From: Candidatus Berkelbacteria bacterium
Lineage (GTDB): Bacteria > Patescibacteriota > UBA1384 > UBA12157 > JAENIV01
Length of the DNA stretch: 12,402 nt
Direction: 5' to 3'
NCBI GenBank assembly: GCA_016844295.1
Contig: JAENIV010000030.1
Location: 1-12,402 of the forward strand
Translations under genes and position numbers: made by a program
Notes under the pieces: generated by a model
Databases searched by the model: none
Told to the model about the DNA's origin: nothing
What the model saw: the letters and a program-made list of their open reading frames with translations, nothing else
Shown: positions 1 through 5,934 of the stretch, one piece after another
Layout: every line of letters starts with the position of its first letter
Numbering within the stretch: the first letter of the stretch is position 1

Positions 1-109
1 CGCTGGTATTTTTCCTACTCTTTGAATAATAAAATGACGTACTTGCCGAAAGAGCGGCGACAAGAATAACTAAGCCGTAAAATAGAAATTTCACTTGCTT
101 GGACACCAT
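1..109 (-). CDS. Start of an N-terminally anchored protein (partial, runs off the window)
   Basis: ATG 109 is preceded by GGGAG (112-116) at 2-3 nt from the start. The visible 36 codons read MVSKQVKFLFYGLVILVAAL, then SASTSFYYSKSRKNTS, with no stop before the window edge. A short basic N terminus, one hydrophobic helix (about 8-24) and a polar Ser/Lys stretch suggest a single-pass, outward-facing protein or an uncleaved signal anchor. The 73-nt gap from the propeller gene shows no clear terminator. The family cannot be told from this much. Confidence 0.65.
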   Translation of the reverse strand, partial: MVSKQVKFLFYGLVILVAALSASTSFYYSKSRKNTS

Positions 110-182
110 GTCTCCCGTCTATTTTCAAGCGCGAAAACTTTTCCCCTTGGTTAATATTCTATAGATAGTGATTTTATCGGCA

Positions 183-830
183 TTAATTTGACCAACCTAA
201 TATTTGATTACCCTTTTCCAGGGCTTTATTCTCTTGATTGTTGCTGCTTAAAATAAATATCTGTCCGATAGTTTTTTCGTTTATCTCGCCAATATATTGA
301 CCAACTATATATCCAAAATAATTTAAACTATCATCACTATATATAAAATTTGCCATCCCGCCCTTAAAACTTGTTAAATTTCGTATTTTATTAGTGTCTG
401 TATCTATTATACCAATATCGCCATTATTTGCACCTATTTTTCTATCACTATAGACGACTTGTCCATTTTTTTGCCAGAAACATGAGTCGATCATCTTATT
501 ATCCAAAGACAAAATATCTTGGGTATTTTTTGATGAAATGGTCGTTTTTTTTAATTTGCCAGCCGTTTCAGTCATAACAGAATAAACTATTTTTTTTGAA
601 TCAGGATCCCAGGATGGAGACTTTATTTCCGAAGAAGAATTATATATTTGTTTTTTGAGATTTCCATCTTTATTCTCGACATATAAAGTATATCCGTAAT
701 TTTCTTCTACGTTAGAAAAATTTATATATGCTATTTGCAATAAATTCGGCGACAAACTTAAAACCTTCGGCACTGTAAAATAGTCTTGAAGGTTTTTTTT
801 AGATCGATTTGCCAGATCTATTTCTACCAA
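183..830 (-). CDS. PD40/TolB-like beta-propeller protein body, 5' end disturbed
   Basis: The 215-residue frame has four strand patterns like PD40 blades: VLSLSPNLLQIAYI (23-36), SPSWDPDSKKIVYSV (71-85), SCFWQKNGQVVYSD (116-129) and NFIYSDDSLNYFGYIV (161-176). It ends QILGWSN at TAA 183. The only standard start is a TTG at 830 with no good ribosome binding site. The frame is open further upstream to a TAA inside the 59-bp repeat at about 900, and the intervening residues (NKFLAIVNKDSDAKSGKLVE) also look like propeller. The native start is therefore probably upstream, perhaps in the stub at 1097. Such proteins usually act outside the membrane; the ligand is unknown. Confidence 0.55.
   Translation of the reverse strand: MVEIDLANRSKKNLQDYFTVPKVLSLSPNLLQIAYINFSNVEENYGYTLYVENKDGNLKKQIYNSSSEIKSPSWDPDSKKIVYSVMTETAGKLKKTTISSKNTQDILSLDNKMIDSCFWQKNGQVVYSDRKIGANNGDIGIIDTDTNKIRNLTSFKGGMANFIYSDDSLNYFGYIVGQYIGEINEKTIGQIFILSSNNQENKALEKGNQILGWSN
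198..256. repeat. 59-bp perfect direct repeat, copy 1
   Basis: This segment is identical to 887-945 over 59 bases, offset by 689. Here it lies in frame inside the 3' end of the propeller gene, coding SSNNQENKALEKGNQIL. Confidence 0.97.
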
Positions 831-886
831 CTTACCAGATTTCGCATCCGAGTCCTTATTGACAATTGCGAGAAATTTATTAGAAA

Positions 887-945
887 TAATATTTGATTAC
901 CCTTTTCCAGGGCTTTATTCTCTTGATTGTTGCTGCTTAAAATAA
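887..945. repeat. 59-bp perfect direct repeat, copy 2
   Basis: This is the second copy, with the same orientation as 198-256. It is read in a different frame as NYFKQQQSRE plus stop, and so it ends the transmembrane stub and separates it from the propeller body. Identity ends sharply at both edges (886 and 946). Confidence 0.97.
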
Positions 946-1097
946 TTGGATGTAACTTTTTTATCATCTTTATTATTCGTAATAAATCCCTGATTTTCCT
1001 CTGATGGAGAATAACGAATATAATTTTTATTTACATACCAAGCCAGCCCTCCAATTACAATCATGACCAAAATTATGGTGATTGTTTTTTGGAACAT
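915..1097 (-). CDS. N-terminal transmembrane stub, probably the 5' part of a broken anchored propeller gene
   Basis: The 60-aa frame starts at ATG 1097 (MFQKTITIILVMIVIGGLAW), with a membrane helix at about 5-21 and a polar stretch (KNYIRYSPSEENQGFITNNK) after it. Its last eight residues (KQQQSRE and the Phe before) and its stop are encoded by the second copy of a 59-bp repeat, so they are probably not the native end. It follows the upstream gene by 18 nt, with no clear Shine-Dalgarno sequence. I read it as the membrane anchor of the propeller body at 183-886. It could instead be a genuine tiny membrane protein. Confidence 0.5.
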   Translation of the reverse strand: MFQKTITIILVMIVIGGLAWYVNKNYIRYSPSEENQGFITNNKDDKKVTSNYFKQQQSRE

Positions 1098-1115
1098 TTT
1101 ATTGTAAGTATAAAA

Positions 1116-1439
1116 TTATGCTGATGGAGTCGTCGTCGGTGTCGCTGTGGCTGTCGGGGTTACTGAGGAAGTTGATGTTGGGGTAGCCGAAACGCCGGAT
1201 GTTGGAGTAATCGATCCTCCTGCGCTAGGTGTTTTAGTTGGCGTTTTTGCCGTTGTCGTTGTCGGTGAGGCAGTTGTTTCGGTGCCTGAACCCTTTTTCA
1301 TGACACTGGTGTAATAATAAACACCAACGGCTGCCAAAATAACAATGACCAAAATGACTACGAGCCATTTTAGAGACCCGCCGCCACCTTGTTGAGGCGC
1401 TTGCATAGGTGCTGGTGCACCTGGTTGTGGTTGGTTCAT
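1116..1439 (-). CDS. Small single-span membrane protein with Thr/Pro/Ser-rich tail
   Basis: The product is not a recognised family. The 107 aa divide into a Pro/Gln/Gly-rich N terminus (1-22), one hydrophobic helix at 24-43 (LKWLVVILVIVILAAVGVYY) followed by KK, and a low-complexity tail at 50-107. The tail is almost only Thr, Pro, Ala and Ser (SATPTSTSSVTPTATATPTT). Such tails usually serve as flexible, possibly glycosylated stalks outside the membrane. Here the lysines after the helix leave the orientation uncertain. ATG 1439 has AAGGAGG 6-7 nt upstream. It lies downstream of secY in place of adk. It is likely expressed; its function is unknown. Confidence 0.8.
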   Translation of the reverse strand: MNQPQPGAPAPMQAPQQGGGGSLKWLVVILVIVILAAVGVYYYTSVMKKGSGTETTASPTTTTAKTPTKTPSAGGSITPTSGVSATPTSTSSVTPTATATPTTTPSA

Positions 1440-1499
1440 TTAAACCCTCCTTAACTTAATATTAACTTTTTTTATTATTTTATAAAATATTTTTAACTA
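1440..1499. other. AT-rich spacer before the Thr/Pro-rich gene, with a strong ribosome binding site
   Basis: The spacer holds a 14-bp all-AT palindrome (1476-1489), which is too weak to call a terminator. It could include a poor -10-like TATAAA on the minus strand. AAGGAGGG at 1452-1445 is a strong ribosome binding site for the gene starting at 1439. No other feature is visible. Confidence 0.4.
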
Positions 1500-1598
1500 C
1501 TAATAAACTTCGTATTGGCGCATGACCAGCTAGGCTTGAATTTGTCTCATTGTCTCTATTATGATTTTTGCCAGCAAAAATGAAATAGAAACCCCCAT
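1500..1598 (-). pseudogene. Remnant of a second secY 3' end with an internal TAG
   Basis: Read on the minus strand from 1565, this reads IIIETMRQIQA, TAG, LVMRQYEVY, TAG. It parallels the true SecY end VIIETMRQIQAQLVMRQYETY. Over the last 22 codons (stop included) I count 49 of 66 identical bases. Of 14 differing codons, 11 are synonymous, two are conservative changes and one is Gln to stop (1530-1532). Similarity fades before the IIIET segment, though the frame stays open and hydrophobic back to ATG 1598. It is probably a non-functional scar. Confidence 0.75.
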
Positions 1599-1615
1599 TT
1601 CAAACAATTTACTGT

Positions 1616-2890
1616 CTAGTAAGTCTCATACTGTCTCATGACCAACTGAGCCTGTATTTGTCTCATCGTTTCTATTATAACAGAAACCATAATTAAAACA
1701 CCAGTGCCGCCAATTGCCAGGGTCTGAATATTTGTTGCCGCTTGAACTATGAAAGGTAGCACAGCAATTACGCCCAAGAAAACCGCTCCAGTTAAATTAA
1801 TTCGCGAAATCACCCGAGAAAGGAAATCAGATGTCTCTTTCCCTGGTCGCACTCCAGGAATAAATCCACCCTGTTTTTGCAGGTTTTCAGCTATTTGATC
1901 TGGCTTGAGGATTATTCCTGTATAAAAGAAGGTAAATAGAATTACTAAGATAAAGTAGGCGGCTCCATAAAACCAGCTATTACTAAAAAGGGTCGATGTC
2001 CAATTTGCCGCTGACGCGAGCCACTCGGATCTTGCTTGGGTCAAATATTGTGCTACTACTCCTGGGAAAAGCATCATAGACATGGCAAAAATTATCGGGA
2101 TTACTCCGGCGGTGTTTACCCTGATAGGTAAATGATTATCTACACCCCCATATGAACTTAAACCTCTGATTCTTCGCGCATATGTAACAGGTATTCGTCG
2201 CCTGCCTTCATTGACGATGATGATCAATATGACTACTCCAACAGCAATAAGCCCAAAGATGATCAAACTGACGATTTTGGTAGTGTCCAAGATAGAAAGC
2301 GTATTCCTTACCTGGCTCGGAATACCAGCAATAATGCCCAAAGCAATAATCAATGATAACCCATTACCTATACCATTTTCAGAAATCAATTCTCCAATCC
2401 ACATTAGGAGAATTGTTCCGGCTGTAATTGAAACAAGCATTACTGCTAATTGCAAAGGTGTCCAAGAAGTAATAATCTGTTCGCTTTTTAGTAAGTTAAG
2501 CATCGCAAATGATTGAATTAAGGCTAAAGGTACGGTTAAAATTCGGGTCCAATAATTTATTTTTTGCTGTCCTGATTCACCTTCTTTCTGGAGTTCTGAC
2601 AGAGATGGAATAACCATAGTTAGAAGTTGGACAATAATTGTTGCCGTAATGTAGGGCCCGACTCCCATCATGACAATTGAGAAATTCTCCATTGACCCGC
2701 CTGAGAACATATTTAAAAGCCCGAAGATTTGATTATCATTAAAAAAACTTTTCAAAGCCTCTCGGTCTACACCCGTCATTGGCACATGGGCTAAAATCCT
2801 GGCTATCACAAGGAGTCCTATACAATATAATACTCTTCGCCTGAGGTCTGGTAGCGTAAATATTTGCCTGAGAGTTTGCCAAAAACGCAC
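1616..2890 (-). CDS. secY: Preprotein translocase subunit SecY, GTG start
   Basis: SecY is the protein-conducting channel of the inner membrane. The 424-aa sequence has ten hydrophobic spans, at about 20-37, 70-91, 118-135, 148-168, 178-193, 206-227, 261-283, 309-328, 367-385 and 391-408. The plug region is near 61-80 (FSGGSMENFSIVMMGVGPYI), with the cytoplasmic loops RRRIPVTYARR and GGFIPGVRPGKET, which contact the ribosome and SecA. Translation starts with GTG at 2890, 4 nt after an AAAGGAG formed by the last rplO codons, so the two are coupled. It ends MRQIQAQLVMRQYETY with TAG. It looks intact and closes the ribosomal block. Confidence 0.98.
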   Translation of the reverse strand: MRFWQTLRQIFTLPDLRRRVLYCIGLLVIARILAHVPMTGVDREALKSFFNDNQIFGLLNMFSGGSMENFSIVMMGVGPYITATIIVQLLTMVIPSLSELQKEGESGQQKINYWTRILTVPLALIQSFAMLNLLKSEQIITSWTPLQLAVMLVSITAGTILLMWIGELISENGIGNGLSLIIALGIIAGIPSQVRNTLSILDTTKIVSLIIFGLIAVGVVILIIIVNEGRRRIPVTYARRIRGLSSYGGVDNHLPIRVNTAGVIPIIFAMSMMLFPGVVAQYLTQARSEWLASAANWTSTLFSNSWFYGAAYFILVILFTFFYTGIILKPDQIAENLQKQGGFIPGVRPGKETSDFLSRVISRINLTGAVFLGVIAVLPFIVQAATNIQTLAIGGTGVLIMVSVIIETMRQIQAQLVMRQYETY

Positions 2891-2891
2891 G

Positions 2892-3392
2892 TTACTCCTT
2901 TACTGGCTGTTTATCGATTTTTGCCACTTTTGTTTTATTAGGGCTTTTCAGATCTTTTGTGACATCTTCAGTTTTGATCAGTTTTATTTTGGTATTAATA
3001 TATTTTTTAGTCAGAACTATTCCTCTCCAAGAATATACATTTTCAATTTTTTTATCTACTAATATTTTAATAGGTAATCGCAAATTTCTAATCAACCCCT
3101 TTTTAAATAATATTTTGGGTTCTATCCTATCACCGCTCTTGAAGTTTTTATCAATCAAGGAGAGTTTAACAATTTCCGGTTTTATATTTCGGCTTTTAAA
3201 ACCGCGTTTTTTAGGAAGCCTTTGAATCCAGGGCATTTGGCCACCTTCAAAACGACGGGGGATATTATAGCCCGATCTGGATTTTTGGCCTTTAGTGCCG
3301 CGTCCTGACGTTGTTCCTTTCCCTGATCCATGACCACGACCTAAACGTTTTTTCGCCCGCGATTGTATTTTAACTAATTCGTGTAATTGCAT
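2892..3392 (-). CDS. rplO: 50S ribosomal protein L15 (uL15)
   Basis: L15 is a late 50S assembly protein. The glycine- and arginine-rich N-terminal arm is typical: RLGRGHGSGKGTTSGRGTKG, QKSRSGYNIPRRFEGGQMP, RLPKKRGF. The C-terminal fold is diverged, and residues ~142-166 form a Lys/Thr-rich extension (EDVTKDLKSPNKTKVAKIDK) that makes it 166 aa, against about 145. Start ATG 3392 lies 2 nt after rpsE. Its last codons (AAG GAG TAA) carry the ribosome binding site for secY. Confidence 0.96.
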   Translation of the reverse strand: MQLHELVKIQSRAKKRLGRGHGSGKGTTSGRGTKGQKSRSGYNIPRRFEGGQMPWIQRLPKKRGFKSRNIKPEIVKLSLIDKNFKSGDRIEPKILFKKGLIRNLRLPIKILVDKKIENVYSWRGIVLTKKYINTKIKLIKTEDVTKDLKSPNKTKVAKIDKQPVKE

Positions 3393-3394
3393 TG

Positions 3395-3862
3395 TTATTC
3401 CGAAATTTTCTTTAAAGCCTCTATCGTGACTTTGGCGTTATTGATTTTGTTGGCAGTTCCTAATATTTTTGCCACAATATTTTTTATTCCTGCTAGTTCA
3501 GCAATCGCTCTGATAGTTCCGCCTGCGACAATTGACGTCCCAGATCTTGCCGGTTTTAAAATAATATGAGCGGCTGCCATTTTTAACTCAATCCTATATG
3601 CAATAGATCCGTCAACTATCTTAACGTTGATGAGATTTTTTTCAGCTACTTTCGTGGCTTTTGCGACAGCATCAACAACCTCGGCTGCCTTACCAATACC
3701 AATTCCGACCCGACCATTTCTATCTCCAATAATGACCAAAGCGCGGAATCGAATTCTTTTCCCACCAGAAACTGTACGGGCGACTCTATCTACCTGCAAT
3801 ACCCGTCTTTCAAATTCTGATTTTTGTTCAAAAATTTCATGTTTTCTAAATTCTTTTGCCAT
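3395..3862 (-). CDS. rpsE: 30S ribosomal protein S5 (uS5)
   Basis: S5 contributes to decoding fidelity and the mRNA entry channel. The 155-aa product shows the double-stranded RNA-binding-like N domain: EFERRVLQVDRVARTVSGGK, RIRFRALVIIGDRNGRVGIG and GKAAEVVDAVAKATKVAEKN. The C domain has AAAHIILKPARSGTSIVAGG and TIRAIAELAGIKNIVAKILG. GGAG precedes ATG 3862. Its stop lies only 2 nt before rplO, so there is no room for rpmD (L30), which most bacteria have at this point. Confidence 0.98.
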   Translation of the reverse strand: MAKEFRKHEIFEQKSEFERRVLQVDRVARTVSGGKRIRFRALVIIGDRNGRVGIGIGKAAEVVDAVAKATKVAEKNLINVKIVDGSIAYRIELKMAAAHIILKPARSGTSIVAGGTIRAIAELAGIKNIVAKILGTANKINNAKVTIEALKKISE

Positions 3863-3872
3863 ATTTCTCCAA

Positions 3873-4169
3873 TTAAAATTCTAAGCCGGTTTTACGAAGT
3901 TTTTCGGCTATTTCTTTAATCTTACCATGATATTGATAGCCGCTCCGGTCAAAAACAACTTTTTGAATTTTCAAATCTTTTAATTTTTTTGCGAAATCTT
4001 CAACAGTGGCTTTATTAGTATTTACCGAGGCTATGGTGTTTTTGGAAGCATCATTAATTGCCTGAATATAAATATATTTATTAGACTTAAAAATAGAAAT
4101 TCGTGGCCGAACTTTTGTTCCGCTAATTTTGGCTCTGATTCTTTTTTGACGCGTTTTTTTATTTGTCAT
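3873..4169 (-). CDS. rplR: 50S ribosomal protein L18 (uL18), short form
   Basis: L18 binds 5S rRNA beside L5. At 98 aa it is shorter than the usual ~115-120, with a trimmed N terminus and a compact middle (SVNTNKATVEDFAKKLKDLK). Core signatures remain: KRIRAKISGTKVRPRISIFK, SNKYIYIQAINDASKNTIAS, VVFDRSGYQYHGKIKEIAEK and the ending LRKTGLEF. ATG 4169 has no Shine-Dalgarno sequence and follows rplF by 15 AT-rich bases. Reduced ribosomal proteins fit a streamlined CPR genome. Confidence 0.96.
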   Translation of the reverse strand: MTNKKTRQKRIRAKISGTKVRPRISIFKSNKYIYIQAINDASKNTIASVNTNKATVEDFAKKLKDLKIQKVVFDRSGYQYHGKIKEIAEKLRKTGLEF

Positions 4170-4184
4170 TTTATTTAAATTAAT

Positions 4185-4742
4185 TTATTTTCCGCTAGAT
4201 CCTATGGCAGCTTTTGCGGCTTTGCCTGGTTTTCGGCGAGGTATTTCATCTATATATTTGATACCCTTACCTTTATATGGTTCAACCGGTTTAACTTGTC
4301 TTACATTCGCGGCAACCTGACCAACGACTTGAGCATCGTTTCCAGATACAGTAATAACATTTTTTTCAACTTTAAATTCAACAGTTTCGGGCGCGATTAT
4401 TTCCACAGGGTGGGAAAATCCTACATTTAAAATTAACTTGTTAACGTCAACTTCTGCTTTAAAACCAACGCCCTTAAAATCTAATTTTTTTTCAAACCCC
4501 TTATCCAAACCAATAATACAATTATCGATTAATTTTCTATATAAACCGTGGAGAGATTTAGATTTCTTATCATCATGCTTACGTAATACTTTAATAATAT
4601 TTTCAGTTTTTTCAATTTTTAAATTAGATGGTAATTCAAGGGTTTTTTCGCCCTTGGGCCCAACAACATTGATAATATTACCATTTATTTCTACTTTTAC
4701 GCTTTCAGGAATTATAATTATTTTTTGACCAATTTTAGACAT
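4185..4742 (-). CDS. rplF: 50S ribosomal protein L6 (uL6)
   Basis: L6 lies near the factor-binding site of the large subunit. I set the start at ATG 4742 (MSKIGQKIIIIPESVKVEIN), which gives 185 aa and has AGGAG (4747-4751) at good spacing. The open frame extending to 4787 overlaps rpsH and adds non-family residues. Two L6 repeats are visible, with VVGPKGEKTLELP, GVGFKAEVDVNKLILNVGFS and HPVEIIAPETVEFKVEKNVI. The C-terminal signature EPYKGKGIKYIDEIPRRKPG is intact, followed by a small Ala/Gly/Ser tail. Confidence 0.97.
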   Translation of the reverse strand: MSKIGQKIIIIPESVKVEINGNIINVVGPKGEKTLELPSNLKIEKTENIIKVLRKHDDKKSKSLHGLYRKLIDNCIIGLDKGFEKKLDFKGVGFKAEVDVNKLILNVGFSHPVEIIAPETVEFKVEKNVITVSGNDAQVVGQVAANVRQVKPVEPYKGKGIKYIDEIPRRKPGKAAKAAIGSSGK

Positions 4743-4755
4743 ATTTCTCCTGTAA

Positions 4756-5130
4756 TTATGATACCTCACAAATAATTTCGCCCCCAATGCCCTTTTTACG
4801 AGCGTCTTCCCCGGCCATGATACCTTCTGAGGTGGAAATAATTATTAAGCCATGCTGGGTCTTGGGAACTGGTATATTGCCATTACCAGAGTAGACTCTC
4901 TTACCTGGTGTGCTGATACGGCTGATTTTATTAATTTCAAGGTTGTTAGGATTAATTTCAATTTTGTCATGAGGCTTTTCGTTAATTTTCTTAAAATCTT
5001 TTATCTTACCGGTATTTTTTAATATTTCTAAAATTGCCATTTTGATATTCGAAAATGGGACTACCAAAACGTCCTTTTCGGTATTTTTTACACTTACGAT
5101 TTGACAAAACATTTCTGCTATTGGATCCAC
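4756..5130 (-). CDS. rpsH: 30S ribosomal protein S8 (uS8), GTG start
   Basis: S8 binds the central domain of 16S rRNA; in E. coli it is also the spc-operon repressor. The 124-aa product starts with GTG at 5130 and reads (M)DPIAEMF, matching the family TDPIADML. The following TRIRNA motif of most S8 proteins is replaced by QIVSVKN. The rest is typical: LVVPFSNIKMAILEIL, ISRISTPGKRVYSGNGNIP, THE STSEGIMAGEDARKKGIGGE loop and the IICEVS end. It ends 13 nt before rplF. Confidence 0.96.
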   Translation of the reverse strand: MDPIAEMFCQIVSVKNTEKDVLVVPFSNIKMAILEILKNTGKIKDFKKINEKPHDKIEINPNNLEINKISRISTPGKRVYSGNGNIPVPKTQHGLIIISTSEGIMAGEDARKKGIGGEIICEVS

Positions 5131-5136
5131 TGATGG

Positions 5137-5143
5137 CTCCTTT
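5137..5143 (-). promoter_or_regulatory. Ribosome binding site fixing the rpsH GTG start
   Basis: AAAGGAG lies 6 nt before the GTG at 5130. The same frame meets TGA a few codons upstream and contains no ATG there, so this site decides the rpsH start. Confidence 0.8.
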
Positions 5144-5149
5144 CATTAA

Positions 5150-5335
5150 TTACCAAGATGATTTAGTAACTCCTGGTATCTGACCCTTGCTGGCTAATTC
5201 TCGAAAACAAATCCGACATATTCCAAATTTTCTTAAATACCCACGGCGCCTGCTACAACGGCTGCATCGTCTGACTACTCTTGTTGAATATTTAATTTTT
5301 TTCTTTGCGCGTTCAATTTGTGATTTTTTGGCCAT
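5150..5335 (-). CDS. rpsN: 30S ribosomal protein S14, zinc-binding type (uS14)
   Basis: S14 helps assemble the 30S head. The 61-aa length and two CXXC pairs (C24/C27 in RRCSRCSRR, C40/C43 in GICRICFRE) define the short zinc-containing form (type Z). The ending ELASKGQIPGVTKSSW is the family C terminus, with the usual terminal tryptophan. ATG 5335 is preceded by AGGAG in the 17-nt gap after rplE. It sits in the standard rplE-rpsN-rpsH order. Confidence 0.98.
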   Translation of the reverse strand: MAKKSQIERAKKKIKYSTRVVRRCSRCSRRRGYLRKFGICRICFRELASKGQIPGVTKSSW

Positions 5336-5352
5336 TGTTTCTCCTAGAAAAT

Positions 5353-5934
5353 TTACACTTTTTCCATGCCGGTATTTATTTGTTTTTCAAACGGCTTGTC
5401 CTGAGCTTTCTCGAAGGGAAATCCCCAAGACTCAAGTAATATTTTACCATTTTGAGGATTATCCGCAGTTGTATTAATACTGACTGACAAACCGTGAAGT
5501 ATTTCTGACTTTTCATGGGATATTTCCGGGAAAATTATATGTTCTCTGATTCCTAATGAAAAATTGCCATTTTTGTCAAATCCAGAAAGTTTTAAACCTC
5601 TAAAGTCGCGCATCCTGGGTAAAACAATATTAGCAAGTTTAATTAAAAAATCTTGCATTTTATTACCCCTCAGGGTTACTATCATACCGACTATGTCTCC
5701 TTGACGAATTTTGAAACCGGCAATGGCTTTTTTAGCAGAACGCATGGCTGGTTTTTGTCCGGCGATAGATTTTAACGATTCTGACACAATGTCTTTAAAT
5801 TTTGGATTTGTTTTAGATTGGCCAAGCCCTACATTTAATACAACCTTTGTAATTTTAGGTAGGGCGTGAATATTTTTAATACCTAACTTGGCAACTAATT
5901 TTTCATTAACTTTTAATAAATTCGTATTTTTCAT
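5353..5934 (-). CDS. rplE: 50S ribosomal protein L5 (uL5) with C-terminal extension
   Basis: L5 binds 5S rRNA and touches P-site tRNA. The 193-aa product has HALPKITKVVLNVGLGQSKT (23-42), IAGQKPAMRSAKKAIAGFKI (57-76), MIVTLRGNKMQDFLIKLANI, PRMRDFRGL and SLGIREHIIFPEI. The family normally ends at about GFPF plus a few basic residues, reached here at 171-174. Nineteen more residues (EKAQDKPFEKQINTGMEKV) follow, part of them encoded by a repeat-like segment at 5394-5418. ATG 5934 overlaps the rplX stop (ATGA), so coupling is likely. The stop lies 17 nt before rpsN. Confidence 0.96.
   Translation of the reverse strand: MKNTNLLKVNEKLVAKLGIKNIHALPKITKVVLNVGLGQSKTNPKFKDIVSESLKSIAGQKPAMRSAKKAIAGFKIRQGDIVGMIVTLRGNKMQDFLIKLANIVLPRMRDFRGLKLSGFDKNGNFSLGIREHIIFPEISHEKSEILHGLSVSINTTADNPQNGKILLESWGFPFEKAQDKPFEKQINTGMEKV
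5394..5418. repeat. Dispersed-repeat-like motif embedded in the rplE 3' end
   Basis: On the minus strand the segment reads CCCTTCGAGAAAGCTCAGG followed by ACAAGC. It closely resembles a short motif (CCTTCGACAAGCTCAGGACA) that I recall as abundant in many environmental bacterial genomes. It begins exactly where the conserved L5 C terminus ends and is read in frame as part of the extension. Only one copy occurs in this window, so dispersal is from memory and not shown here. Confidence 0.4.

Noticed and set aside
1476..1489. Palindrome TATTTTATAAAATA as a terminator after secY
   Set aside because: It is pure AT with no GC stem or convincing U-tract, so it would be expected by chance in such AT-rich DNA.
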